The notes below the pieces were generated by a model. That model saw only the letters and a program-made list of their open reading frames with translations, was not told the DNA's origin and ran no database searches. From Scenedesmus sp. ARA3 (lineage: Eukaryota; Chlorophyta; Chlorophyceae; Sphaeropleales; Scenedesmaceae), in contig RWJK01001473.1 of the NCBI GenBank assembly GCA_004335835.1, positions 1 to 54,083 on the forward strand: a DNA stretch of 54,083 bases, given 5' to 3'. A program made the translations under genes and the position numbers. Shown here in pieces: positions 21,590 to 32,437 of this stretch (position 1 is its first letter; every line of letters starts with the position of its first letter).

Positions 21590-23377
21590 AGCCATCGCTG
21601 CCTGCAGGCATTCAGCGGGCGTCTACCATACTAGTGCCCAATGTGCTGATGTCCTGCTGCTTCTGCTCACAATACTGCCTGCAGGCATTCGTCTGGCATC
21701 CACCACACTCGTACCCAACGTGCTGGTGCGCAAGCTTGCCAACGAGTGGCTGGAGGCCCACCCCAGCTACAGGCGCACCGCTGCTGCTGCAGCAGCAGCA
21801 GCGGCAGCAGCAGCACCAGAAGCTGCACATGTAGCTGCCAGCAGCAGCAGCAAGGGTGCAGGTGTGGGTGGTGGGAAGGAAGGTTTCTGCGCTGCTAAGG
21901 CGGCGGCTGCTGTGTCGGGGGGTGCTGTGAATGCTGCTGCTGACGATGATGCATGGTGCGGCAGCAGCAGCAAGGGAAAGGCTGCAGCCGGCTATCCTAC
22001 ACAGCAGCAGCAGCAGCAGTATGCTGCGGATTACTTCACACCTCACCCCAAAGCTGCTGCTGCACTGGCAGCAGTAAACAAGGCCCAGAAGCAGCAGCAG
22101 CAGCAGCACAGTGCGTTTGATCCTGCAGCGCTGCTCAGCGTGCAGCAGCAGCTACAGCAGGAGCAGGGGGTGAGCGAGAAGGTTGCAGCACAGCGCGCGT
22201 ATGCTGCTGCTGTGGCGGCAGCAGCAGCAGATGAGGCAGCAGATCAAGAGGTGGCTGTGTATAGGATTCAGAGGGCAGGCCCTGGGAGCAGCAGCAGTGC
22301 CAGGAGGGGGCCGCCTGCTGAGATAGGACCCCCTATCCCCCGGCCCTCTGCTACTGCTGCTGCTGCTGCTGCCACTGCTGCTGCTGGCAGAAACAGCCCC
22401 AGTGGTAGTGAATACTACCCTGCTGTCCACAGCAGCAGCAGCAGCAGCAACATGGGTGGCTTTGTTGGCGCTGGTGGAATCAGCAGTGCGGAGCACCAGC
22501 AGCAGTACAGCCACCACCAGCAGCAGCAGCAGCAGGTGCAGCAGCAGTTTGCAGGCATGTCATTGGAGCAGTACCGAGAGCATCTGCAGCAGCAGGAGCT
22601 GCTGGAGCAGCAGCAGCAGCAGCAGCAGCGTCCCCGGCAGCTGCAGCACTCCCAAAGCGAGCACCACCACGCGCATCACCAGCAGCAGCAGGGCAATGCA
22701 CCTTTACGACATGCCTCATCAATGGCAGCAGCAGCACCTGGCGGCAGCAGCAGCAGCAGCAGTGCTGCGATAGCAGCAGCAGCGCGCGGCAGCAGCAGCA
22801 GCGGCGGCGGTGCCAGGCCAGTTAGCCCTTGCCGCAGCATGAGTCCCCAAAGCAGCAGTGCACTGCTTGTGAAGGACACTGTCACGCTGCAGGACTTCAA
22901 AGCCACTTTTGGCCGCATGGCTCAGGTGGGTTTAGGGTTGGATGTACTTGCCAAGCATTTGGTGTGTCAGGTTGGTATGTTATCGTGTCCGCCTGTTACG
23001 CTGCAGGGCTTCAAGGCTACCTTTGGCCGCATGGCTCAGGTAGGTTTCAGGTTTTTAGGTTTTCAGGGTTCAAGGTTCAGGGTTGTGACTGGTGTCAGGG
23101 TTTCAGGGTTTGGCTGTCACGCTGCAGGACTTCAAGGCTACCTTTGGCAGCATGGCTCAGGTGGGCCTATGGTTTGGGTGGTAACCGCTTTCAGGGCTTC
23201 AGGGTTTGGCTGCTGGTTCCGGGCACCGTAGGGGCTGCTGCTTGTGAAGGACACTATCACGCTGTTTGTGTCTCATCTGCAGCTGCTGCTGCTGCTGTAT
23301 GTTTCTGACTTGCTGCTGCAGGCCCGCACCAGCCTCACAATGAAGCATGGCACGCCATTGCTTGATCTATGTCTCAC

Positions 23378-23409
<32 letters not shown>

Positions 23410-23791
23410 GCTGCTGCTGCTGCAGGCCCGCACCAGCCTCACAATGAAGCACGGCACGCCTCTTGAAAAGATTGTGGAGACGGAGAGGCAGGAGCGCCAA
23501 GCAGCACTGCAGCAGCAGCAGCAGCGAGCAGAGCTGGCCGAACAGATTGCGCACTATGAGGCGCAGCAGCGGCAGCAGCAGCAGCAAGAGGAGCAAGAGC
23601 ACATGCGGCGACACAGTCTGCAGCAGCAGCAGCAGGAGCACGAGCAGTTGCAGCGGCACAGCTTGCAGCAGCAGCGGTCCGATATGCAGCAGCAGGTGCA
23701 GCATCAGCACCAGCAGGAGTACATGCAGCAACAGCAGCAGCACCACCACCACCTGCAGCAGCAGCAAAGCTTCCAGCAGCAGCGAAGCCTT

Positions 23792-23835
<44 letters not shown>

Positions 23836-23937
23836 GGACTTCCCTATTGACAGGAGTGACACGCAGTCCAGTGCTTCAATGGCCAGCCTTGCTCACTATG
23901 CAACGGGCAGGTCGGCTTCAGGCAGCTTCAGCAACAG

Positions 23938-23988
<51 letters not shown>

Positions 23989-24088
23989 ACATCCAGCACA
24001 CAACAACAGTGTAGGGTACCCACAGCAAGGGTACCCACAGCCCGCAGGGCATGGGATGGCTCCTGGATCCCAGTCCTTTTCAGGACAC

Positions 24089-24121
<33 letters not shown>

Positions 24122-24634
24122 TCTTCCTTTGGTCACGGCCAGCCAATGCAACACCCCCAGAGGTTTGCGTCATCAGGCCAGCACCACTACCAGCAGCAGC
24201 AGCAGCGGCCTGCTGCTGCTGCTGCTATCTCCTCCAGCAACAGCCTCCCAATGCCGGCTGTACCGCACACCGCCGATCTGTCAGCTAGCAACCGGCAGTA
24301 CGCGCAGTCGTGTTATTCTGCTCCTTCGATCCGGCCAGGCAGCCCCGGCGGCAGTGTGCGGAGCGCCTGTAGCAGCGGCACTGCGGCAGCAGCAGCAGCA
24401 GGCCGCAGCAGCAGCGGCAGCTGGGGAGTGTTTGGCAGGCGCAAGAATAATAACAACCATGGTGATACACATGGGCCTGGGGACGGTGGGATGGGTGATA
24501 GGGATGATGCAGTGAGTGTGAGCAGCCATGGCAGCGACAGCACGACTGCTTCGAAGCGCAGCATTGGGAAAGGGATGCTGGGTGCGATGAAGAAGCTGTC
24601 GTATAGCATTGTGTACGATGACAGCAAGTGCTAA
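15399..24634 (+). CDS. U-box E3 ubiquitin ligase with Gln/Ser/Ala-rich tail (5' exon unresolved)
   Basis: Exons with matching phases: 15399-15459, 16118-16231, 17063-17147, 17671-17810, 18251-18352, 18893-19195, 19810-19996, 20676-20732, 21685-22925 and 23426-24634. The N-terminal part is helical (GIAVLNLCKEIYIKYQSVK, then YRDDCKKLAHFVHRVEAF and later DEINLRLSSIAQRM). This resembles the helical bundle at the N-terminus of plant U-box and MLKL-like proteins. A coiled segment (QLCAEVEDLKAEM...HRDKKVLEEQYLAQ) follows. The U-box reads VPSDLLCPITYQLLEDPVIL, then HQTYERAAIEEWLSRG, NTKDPVTG, LVPNVLVRKLANEWLE, matching the family. The tail, about 800 residues, is rich in poly-Gln, Ser, Ala and His and ends LSYSIVYDDSKC. 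A conserved-looking patch (TVTLQDFKATFGRMAQ, ARTSLTMKHGTPLEKI) interrupts it. U-box proteins bind ubiquitin-charged E2 enzymes; the substrate is unknown. Confidence 0.82.
15985..17147 (+). repeat. Ladders of U-box N-terminal exons
   Basis: An acceptor-side partial copy of YRDDCKKLAHFVH lies at 15990-16035, before the intact exon at 16118. Donor-side copies of its end (MSGPGWQAAF plus GTGAG) follow near 16315-16375, 16465-16520 and 16600-16670. Acceptor-side copies of ALHESLVEVGEVF follow near 16757-16800, 16855-16900 and 16960-17000, ahead of the intact exon at 17063. The introns contain repeated TGTAACATGTTA-type strings. Confidence 0.78.
17415..18092 (+). repeat. Ladders around exon 17671-17810
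   Basis: A 5'-part copy (DEINLRLSSIAQRMTMALQL) lies upstream at 17421-17495. 3'-part copies (GRLQSLQTLQGEIRCAQ type, with GTGCG donors) lie downstream near 17881-17935 and 18035-18091. The second is preceded by a (CAG)n run at about 17984-18019. Confidence 0.8.
18489..19495 (+). repeat. Ladders around exon 18893-19195
   Basis: Two upstream acceptor-side copies of VLGLLQADVAM...GPLPAG lie at 18489-18570 and 18735-18810. Two downstream donor-side copies of VEDLKAEMVVAH...LAQI lie at 19254-19338 and 19410-19494. Duplications on both sides of one exon keep the same polarity. Confidence 0.85.
20345..21660 (+). repeat. Ladders inside the U-box coding exons
   Basis: Donor-side copies of the first U-box exon end (QLLEDPVVLVDSHQTYG type) lie near 20120-20165 and 20345-20398. 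Donor-side copies of the second (EWLSRGNTKDPVTG) lie near 20830-20872 and 20950-20992. Acceptor-side copies of the third (GIRLASTTLVPNVLVRKLA) lie near 21120-21155, 21188-21270, 21350-21385, 21430-21530 and 21606-21650. The intact third exon starts at 21685. CTG runs precede most copies. Confidence 0.8.
22926..23350 (+). repeat. Ladder of exon end FKATFGRMAQ and of exon start ARTSLTMKHGTPL
   Basis: After the donor at 22925, copies of LQGFKATFGRMAQ/LQDFKATFGSMAQ with donors lie at about 23003-23040 and 23120-23160. One acceptor-side copy of ARTSLTMKHGTPL lies at 23322-23362, before the intact exon at 23426. The intron between is full of degenerate GGGTTT strings (23040-23215). Confidence 0.8.
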
Positions 24635-25010
24635 GCTGTCAGATTGCTGGCTCAGCAGTGCTGACTCAGCATCGGCACAGGGATGCTTGGTGCGATGAAG
24701 AAGCTGTCATACAGCATCGTGTATGATGACAGCAAGTGCTGAGCTGTCAGATTGCTGACGCAGCAGTTCTGGTCTGGCTGTGCTGACTCAGCATGACGCC
24801 TAGGGTTCTACAGTTTCCTTGATTGACTTGGCGTGGATGTTGCGGGCGGCGGCGAAGCTGTCGAACAGCAGTGTCGGTGACAGCAAGTGTGGAGTGCCAC
24901 ATAGGTGACAGCAGCGCTGCGTACCCAAGGGTTTGGTACGGTAGGGTTGTTGGTGGTGAAGGAGCTGTCGTGTACAGTATTGAGTGTGATGACAGCAAGC
25001 GCTGCTTGCG
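24565..25010 (+). repeat. Tandem copies of the U-box gene's terminal codons
   Basis: The true stop is at 24632-24634. A near-perfect copy of the last 66 bases (GMLGAMKKLSYSIVYDDSKC plus TGA) follows at 24679-24743. Two decayed copies lie near 24840-24890 and 24955-25005. A TGTAA at 25061-25065 is a plausible poly(A) signal, so the copies may be in the 3' UTR. Confidence 0.85.
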
Positions 25011-28000
25011 AGCGAGTCGCTCAGGCGTTTGTGGTGCGGCTTTGGTTGCCTCTTTTGACATGTAAAGCCGGATGTGTGGACTATGTGCGTGTTGTGGAGT
25101 GACAAATTGCCCAGGGTGGTGTGGTGCGGCTGCAGTGGCTAGTGGCTGGATTAGCCTTTGATTTGATGTTGGGGCCGGTGCTTGAGGTGGCTGTTGGTGG
25201 GGGCCACGCCCCGAGCAACAATGGGCCACGTGGCATTGGGTGTGCCACTAGGGCAGCACTGTTGTGCTTGCTGCAACACATCGCAGCTGCACTTTGAGCT
25301 TGTATCTGGTGTGAGATGCAAGTCGCATTTCACCCGCTGCCTGCGTGCTGCAAGCCTTGCATGTGGGTGTGGTTGCAGCAGCGGAGCTTCTACATTCTGC
25401 ATGTTGTTGGCTGCCTTGCGCAGCCGACACATATGATGGGTGTTTGCCGCTCACAAAAAAAATGCGCAATGAAAACTGTTCATGTGGGAGGTGTTAGTGC
25501 TCACAGTGCAATGGGTTTGCTGCTCAAAGCACAGCCCAAGCGGCTGTGGAGTGAAATGGATTTGATGGAAGCATTGCTGTTTGGGCGGATGCATGGCTAG
25601 TGCTGTTTCAAGGAGCTCAGCTAACATGCAAACTTTTGCGTTGCTGCTGCTACTGCTGCTGCCAAATGCATGAAAGTTGTACTGGTGCGGGTGACAACGG
25701 CAGGGACGGGGGCATTACAAGAGCATCACAGGACGGGGGAGTGAGACCGTTCGTGCCAGAGGAGCGAATTTGGGGTTGAGGAGATTGTAGGCGAGCCTTG
25801 CTGCTCAAGTGTTGCAGCAAGGCCGGCCTGGCCTTAAGAGCCTTGCTGCCAGGCTTGCACTGTGTGCCTTGCCTTGTGTCTACACTATGACGTGACGCCA
25901 GCGTCAGAGCTTCGCATATGTGCAGCATGTGGCATGCTTCGTTTGCAGCGCTGCTGTCAGTGCAGTTGCGCACTGCTGCTGCCATGGCAGCTCCATATGT
26001 CTACTTGCTGCAAGCACATTTCATGAACATGGCGTGCGCGCTGCAGTGGTACCTGTATGTTTGCTTTTGGCAGGGTACATGTAACCCCTGCTCTTGGCAG
26101 TGAGTTCGTGTCTGTGTGGAGCGATGCCTTGCACAGCACTGTGGCCTGGCACAACAGCAGTTGCTAAACCCGTCGCGCTTTGTCTCAACCATACTCGGCA
26201 GCACTGCTGCGGCGCTGGTTGTTTATGTTGGCGGCCAGTGGTTTGCCTGCCTGTCTTTTGACCAAGCGCAGGGGTTGCTGCATGGTGTGCTCTGTCGCTG
26301 TACATGCCAACCATGTGGCCTCTGAGGCCAAGGTCAGGTTCACACATGTCTAGCTTTCTTTACCAGGCTGTGGGGCTGTGAGTACTTGCCGAGTCATGGT
26401 GCGGAGCCTAAACCGCTTGCTTGTGTGTGTGTCCTTACATCTTTCTACTTCGTCCTTTTACTTTATCCTGTATGCTCCACCAGCAACATGCATTGGATGT
26501 AAATCCCCTATCCTATGTCTAGTACCATAGGATACCACTTGATATGATGTGGATGTGTGTCCCTACCTACTTACCCTATATGCTGCACCCAGCAATGCAT
26601 TTGGATCTCGTCTTTGATCTGAGTGGATCTGAGACTCCCGTCCTTGAGGCCTGGCGGCACTCAGGAGGCACACAACAGGGGCAGGGTGTTGAGACATGCA
26701 GGAGCTACTGGCATGCTGTGTGGCCTAATCCTGTATTGGCGCGGATGTGGGTCTCCAATCCTTGGGCTTGAAGGCACTGCCGAGTCACAACAGGGGCAGG
26801 GTTTTGGGATACGCAAATGCTCGTTGCATGTCCCTCTCTACAGACTGCTGGGTGGCCCAGGGTTTGGCACGTGCATCCGGCACCGCACATCTCCATGTGC
26901 TTGGTGTTTGTGTGTGCCCGCACGGCTGGTGTCGCATGTGGGTGGAGGGTGCAGCTACTGTCACCATGCATGCTTGGCTGCGTGGGTGCAGGGTGCAGCT
27001 GCTGCTGCCAGCTGCTGCTGCCAGCTGCTGCCACCATTTATGCATGGCTGTGTGGGTGCAGCTGCTGCTGCTGCTGCTGCTGCTGCCAGCTGTTGTTGAC
27101 AGCTCCTGTCACCATTCATGCATGGCCGCCCCAACAGCTGATATCAGCAGCAATGGTGCTGTCAGCTGCTGCACCGCACAGCCCAGCTCGCCTGCCCTGC
27201 AATACCCTGAGCTCCTACCTCTCAGTTCAGTTGATTGCGTTGTGTCTAGCGTGCATGAATGCCGTGTAATGTCGTCACGCTGTCCCTTGCGTCTGGTTTA
27301 TGCTGTGCTAGGCTGTCGCGTGTTCATCCGAGGTGGCGGCGGTGTTGGAAACTAGTGAGAAAGGGTAGTTACATGGGGGTCCTGGCACCATCTAAGACTG
27401 TATGAGCCACAACAGGATGAGCGCACTAGTGCACGTGGCTCACGGCGTGGTCAGGGCTTGTTGCTTTGGGGCTTAGCTTATCAGAAGAACAGTTGATGAG
27501 GCAGTTGCATGCATTGCGTGTCCAGGAGCTGCAAGTACGAGAGCCGTTTGCTGTTTTTCCTGATTTTTGTAGTGCTGAGGACCTGCCTGCAACCGCACCA
27601 GCAGCATGCTGCACGCTTGCCAGGAGATGTGTATGCAGCTGCTGGCGTACAGCATCAGGGGCAGCAGTTGGCCGCACTACAGATTTGGTTGCGGGCGTTT
27701 CTCAATCCTGATGTTGGCACTGTAACATCTGCCACACTTGTGACACTTGCTATCGCATGGAGGCCGGATGTGCATTTTGTGCTGCATGCTGCTGTGTGCG
27801 CATGTGCGTGAGCAGTTGTCCTTTTGAAGTGTTGACCGCTGCTGCACGGCTGCAGACTCATCACTCCTATGTCTGCATGCTCCATGCCTGCCTGCTGATG
27901 CATTCCAAAGCGAGGTCCCAAAGCCAGCTGTGCATGCATGTGCTTCCTGAGCCGCATGGCCTGTACGTTGCTGCGCTGCCTGAGCACATCTTGCTCACTG

Positions 28001-28537
28001 TCGCGTAGCTTGGTAAGCCATGGCTGTTGTGCGCTGATGCTGCAGATTGTGTTGCGCCTCTACCTGTGTGTGCGCCGATCACCATCAGGCTGCATGGCCT
28101 GCGACTTTGTCACATGCTGTTGCGCTCACCAACCCGCTGCTTGCGGATGCTGTAGTGTCATCACAATGCAGCATACGCAGCGTCATCACAGCGCAGTGTG
28201 CGCAGCGTCTCAAATGCGTTCTGCAGGCTTCATGCTGTTTCCTCAAGTACCACCACCACTTCCGGCTGTGCATTGGCTTGCGCCGGCGGTCACACGTGTC
28301 ACACCACAGCTATATAGTAGTGTGTTGTGCTGCACCACACACAGCTCAGGATGGATGGACTGCATAGAGCACTGGTCACAAAGCATGGGTCTGCTGCTAC
28401 GCTTTTAGGCTGTCACTGCTCTGTTCAGGGGTCACTGTTACGGTTGGGTCAGGTGCATTTTTTGGGACCGAAGGTTGTGCTCTGTATCATGCTGTTTAGA
28501 GTCTGCGCAATTGTCATTTTCACGTGTGTGTTTGTAG

Positions 28538-28680
28538 GTTGTGTACTGGTGCTTCGTGCTGGTGGCAAATGATGTGGCAGAACTTGCATCCACGCTGTAT
28601 GGGATTGCTGCGGGCTCCCCTGGAGATGGGGCTGGCAGCCGCATGGCAGGCCCCACAAAGGGTTTTTGTCCGTCTGTGTC
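28538..28680 (+). other. Possible exon of an unrecognised gene
   Basis: After a pyrimidine-rich TTTGTAG acceptor the sequence reads VVYWCFVLVANDVAELASTL followed by YGIAAGSPGDGAGSRMAG. It looks coding (mixed hydrophobic and Gly/Ala-rich, no stop) but matches no family I know. The frame then runs into the minisatellite. It may be a relic. Confidence 0.25.
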
Positions 28681-28682
28681 GT

Positions 28683-28821
28683 GTGATATAGCTGCTGTGT
28701 GTGACACATGTGCTGTATCACGTGATGCTGCTGCTGTGTGTGACACATGTGCTGTATCACGTGATGTTGCTGCTGTGTGTGACACATGTGCTGTATCACG
28801 TGATGTTGCTGCTGTGTGTGA
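28683..28821. repeat. 39-bp minisatellite, 3.6 copies
   Basis: Units start at 28683, 28722, 28761 and 28800 and are nearly identical (GCTGCTGTGTGTGACACATG core). Thirty-nine is a multiple of three, so the reading frame entering at 28538 stays open and repeats a 13-residue Cys-containing unit (CDTCAVSRDVAAV). Whether it is translated is unknown. Confidence 0.95.
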
Positions 28822-29068
28822 TGCCCTTTGCTGCATGCATATGGGGTTGCTTCCGTATGTGGTGCATGCCACATGGATCAAGCAAAGGGTCGGGCATGAC
28901 GGCCCACATACCTGCTGAAGCAGCAGCAGCAGCAGCAGCATGTGCTGGCAACCTCTTTGGATGTGCCGCGCATGGATACGCATCGTCCGGCCACCTCATG
29001 CAGCTGCAGGCTGGTCAAAAAAGATGCTGCGCCACCATCTCCATTGTCATGCGCATGCTGTGGCTGGC

Positions 29069-29121
29069 TTGAATGATTCAACAGCAGCTTGAATGATTCA
29101 ACACTAGGTTCAATGATTCAA
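29069..29121. repeat. Three 20-bp spaced copies of a 13-bp near-palindrome
   Basis: TTGAATGATTCAA occurs at 29069 and 29089, and with one change at 29109, exactly 20 bp apart. Each is symmetric around its central base (TTGAAT/ATTCAA). Even spacing of two helical turns could suit cooperative binding of a dimeric factor, or it may be a small tandem repeat. Confidence 0.85.
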
Positions 29122-29206
29122 CACTGCAGAAGCAGAACAGTTCCATGCGAGTCATGTCTAGTATCATAATTGAGATGCTGCTGTGCCCTGCTGCATACTC
29201 TGGCAG

Positions 29207-29425
29207 CTAGCCATAAACCTGTTGTTGGCGATTGTATTGTGGACACATGTAGCTGCGGCCCGCATTGACAATGCCATTGAGACTGCCGTCGGCTTGGAAA
29301 ATCGGTCAGTTGTGTACAGAGCGCTGCATCAGTTCTCTGTCGGTCTTTTGCTGTTCAACAGCGACAGTGTTGGGAGTGGAGCGAGCAGCCGTGTGCCGTA
29401 TGTCAGTTTGGTGTACGTCTGTTGA
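29207..29425 (+). other. Possible terminal exon of an unrecognised membrane protein
   Basis: After a CTGGCAG acceptor the frame reads LAINLLLAIVLWTHVAAARI (one hydrophobic segment), then DNAIETAVGLENRSVVYRAL, and ends at a TGA at 29423-29425. The composition is plausible for protein. No family was recognised and no upstream partner exon was fixed. Confidence 0.25.
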
Positions 29426-30226
29426 ATGGTTTGGACGGTATGCCGCCGCAATCTATGCCTGAGATGTAAGGCCCGTAGCATTTGTAACTGTGGATCCTGT
29501 TTCCTTGATTGAGTTGACCACTTCAGCTTGACTTCAGGAATGCAAGGCGTTGCAGCACCTGAGGGCGGCTGTGGGACTCTGTGTCAGGGCATTACTATCG
29601 ATATATACCTAGCACTCCAAAAACCTTGAACTTGCCACACAACATTGTGTGTGCTGTTGCCAAGCGTGCTTCCTGCAAGTCTTTACACAGCATCTGTTGC
29701 TCCACAGTTCCTCCAGAAACTGCAGTGAATTCGAACAGGTTGCCTGTGCTGAAAGGGCGGCCTTTACTTCAACAGCGCACGGCAATGAGCCTGATTGTGA
29801 TTAATTACTCTACAGCAGACCGTGCAGAACCTGCAGCGCTCCGAGCATTGAAGTTCATGCTGCTTGGATGAGCGCGGACGGATTTGCTAGCAAGCTAAGC
29901 TTCGAGACTACATGATATAAACAGAAACCACAAACATTTAACATCCTGTCATGCTGCCTGTTCTGTCACAAAACACACAGTGTGTATGTCTGATAATGTC
30001 TGAGCGTGCGCTACAGTTATACTGCAGTAGCGTTTTGTTGCACAACCTTTGACCCATCTATTATTATTCGCTGCACGCTTGGATCCGATAATGTAACATG
30101 AGATCAGTGTAGCAGCTTTGCACCTCATAAGCAACGCCACTCCGTGACTGCCAACTGCTGTGCAAGCTGCCGTGCAGCAGCACTGCAGCTGCTCTGCAGC
30201 TCTCGGGGGACACTACTATGCTATAC

Positions 30227-30233
30227 TATAAAA
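30227..30233 (+). promoter_or_regulatory. TATA box of the LPMO-like gene
   Basis: TATAAAA lies 200 bases before the ATG at 30433. A start site about 30 bases downstream would leave a 5' UTR of roughly 170 bases. A second AT-rich motif (TATTTAAAG) at about 30412-30420 is too close to the ATG to be the main TATA box. Confidence 0.5.
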
Positions 30234-30432
30234 CACCACGTCCCACACTACATCAAAGAAATACCTATTTAAGCGGCGATGCTGAAGGCATCAGACACAG
30301 CCACATCCAAACAACTCGCACTGATCTTCGCGGCATACTAGTGCTCTCACTTGCAACAACTGCCGTGCAGTGCGCCACTGCAGGCATACCACAGCAAAAA
30401 ACTGTTGAGCGCTATTTAAAGCCTCTTTCAAG

Positions 30433-31534
30433 ATGAATTCAGGGCTGCTGGTTCTGTTTGTGGCAGGGTTGTTCGTGGCTGGTGTGCAGGGCCACGGCTG
30501 GCTGTCATTCCCAGAGTCTCGCAACTCCCGCGTCAACCGGCAGTGGGCCACCACGCCTGGTCCGCTGCAAGGCAACCGAATGAACGGCAACGGCCAAGCT
30601 GCATGGATCCCTCGAACCACAACACCGCAGCCAGGTGAGATTGGGTGATACTGTCTCACAGCAGCAGTGCTGCACAGCTGTGCCTGCAGGCATGCCCAGA
30701 CTTGACTAAAATATATCCCTCACGATTCCTTTGGCTTAACATCACTTGAGCATAAAGCAGGTAGTTGATTTCTACAAAAATTGGTTGGTTGCATGGCACT
30801 GCCCTCCTAAGTACCACACCACTAATTATGTGTGGTTGCTGTTGCCTGCTGCTGCCGCTGCTGCCTCCTCCATGTGTCCCACTGCCCTTGACCACCACAG
30901 GTGCGTGCGGGGACCCTTTCCAATACCTTTGCCAACTACTTTGACAACACCCCACTGACTCCCAGCTGCTGCTGCTGCGGCTACTTGTATGCATTGCCAC
31001 CACAGGTGTCCGCAGACCCTTTCCAGGACCTGCAGGACAGGAGCCTCGCCAACTACTTTGCCACCACGCCACTGACACCCAGCGCTACATTCGCCCCGGG
31101 GCAACGCGTCAGCTTCCGCTGGTTTGTGAGTGCCCATGGCGGCAGCAGCAGCAGCAGCAGCAGGACATGCAAGAGCACACACGTACCCAGCACACATCAG
31201 GCCCCTGCACTGGGACAGCGTCCTGGTGCAAACAGTGTAGACAAGCATTGGAAAGGATGCCAGTACTTTGGCCCAGCTCGCTAGAGCTCACATGAAGACC
31301 ATAGATCAATGTGATGTCCAGCATGCATGCAGAAGTTCACCTGTTTGTGCACTGCAGGCAGCTGGCCCTTGCCTTGCTTCCCCACGCCATCTCAGGCAAA
31401 GGATCACTCCACACTGCTGCACTGCTGCATTTGCAGATCTCCACCAACCACGGCGGCTTCTTCACCTTCAAGATCTGCCCGCAGCGCACCGGCCTGACAC
31501 AGGCCTGCTTTGATGCCAACGTGCTGCAGAGGTG

Positions 31535-31586
<52 letters not shown>

Positions 31587-32437
31587 GTGCTGCTGCTGCT
31601 GCGTGTGGCTGTGACAGTACTCACAACCACACAAGGCCCTAGGTCCGCACAGCAGCCCCTGAGTTAAGCTTGGCAGTCGTAACAGCACTGTCGTACGCAG
31701 CACACAGCACTGTCGCTTGCAGCACAGGGCCGGGGTGGCGTCTGTTTGAATGCTAGCTCAAAGGGTGGTGTAGCATGCAAAGCAAGCTTGGTCTCATGTG
31801 TTTAGGCATGCAGCTGAACGGCTCGCCCGGCATGGCGCCCTGCAACATGCGCTCAGACAGCACATTCGGCAACGGAGAGCGCTTCCACAACTGTGAGTGT
31901 CGACGAGCTGTGACAGTGATATGGGATGCGTTTGCAAGCAGCAGCAGCAGCAGGAGTGGTGGTGCATGTACTGGAATCCCTGCCGGCCAAGCCCGGGGCG
32001 ATTGCCTCTGCAAAGGCAAGCCCACTGGCAGGTACCAAGACACAGAGCTTCGCTGCTCAGGAGGGGTGTGGTGCTACGGCAGTGGAGCAAGCTATGTCAG
32101 CTGCGCAGCAGGACTGCTTTATGATACTGCTGCTGGTGGCGTGTGCAACTGGGCGAGCGCTGTGCAGTGCAACGGGCGCGTGGCGGCTGCCAGAGCTACC
32201 AGGCGGGCGGCGCGCCACGCGCCGTGCAGTGGTGTGACAGGGCCGGTGCCGTGTGTGCCTGCTGTGAATATGGATGGTGGTGCATCTGCAGCAACAGCGG
32301 CTGTTGCTGCTGCTGCTGCTGTACCTGTGGGTGATGCTGCGGCGGCTGCCGCCGCTGCGCCTGTGGCTGATGCTTCTGTTGCTACTGCATCTGTCACTGC
32401 GGCAGCTGAGGGTGCTGCTGCAGCTGAGAGCGGTTAG
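30433..32437 (+). CDS. Secreted LPMO-like protein with CBM14 chitin-binding module
   Basis: Exon 1 (30433-30634) encodes a signal peptide (LLVLFVAGLFVAGVQG) directly followed by HGWLSFPESRN. A mature N-terminal His followed by a P..SR motif is the copper-binding start of lytic polysaccharide monooxygenases, closest in pattern to AA15. Exon 2 is 31016-31125 and exon 3 is 31437-31531 (ISTNHGGFFTFKIC, probably the second copper His). Exon 4 (31814-31892) and exon 5 (32016-32437) follow. Exon 5 encodes six Cys in CBM14/peritrophin spacing (TGRYQDTELRCSGGVWC, then GLLYDTAAGGVCNWASAVQC) and an Ala-rich tail. Oddities: the exon 3/exon 4 junction is off by one base, so a micro-exon or error is needed. 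The catalytic part is also short and lacks the usual C-terminal Tyr/Phe region. Likely role (inference): oxidative attack on chitin or a chitin-like wall glycan. Confidence 0.68.
30901..30960 (+). pseudogene. Decayed upstream copy of LPMO exon 2
   Basis: The sequence matches the exon 2 start (ACGDPFQ..., NYF.NTPLT) but has lost about 14 bases and hits a stop within 15 codons. It sits upstream of the intact exon, as acceptor-side copies do elsewhere. The preceding CACAG is a good acceptor, so mis-splicing to it would end translation. Confidence 0.6.

Larger units (their letters stand above)
25066..30226. other. Gene-poor region with a few possible plus-strand exons
   Basis: No recognisable protein family was found. 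It contains moderately diverged internal repeats near 26400-26820 (for example two versions of an ACAACAGGGGCAGGG string). Short (CTG)n runs lie near 25640 and 27060, a 39-bp minisatellite at 28683-28821 and a 20-bp triplicate at 29069-29121. Possible exons are noted separately. The rest, including 25440-26400 and 29440-30200, looks like ordinary non-coding sequence to me. Confidence 0.5.

Noticed and set aside
26400..28400. A continuous plus-strand gene through the gene-poor zone
   Set aside because: Some stretches look weakly coding (LQIWLRAFLNPDVGTVTSAT near 27680), but frames switch often and no consistent splice phases or family motifs could be found; only two short candidates were listed.
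28683..28821. CRISPR-like array
   Set aside because: The units are direct tandem repeats without unique spacers, and the genome is eukaryotic. The exon ladders also have regular spacing, but the spacers are related intron sequence.
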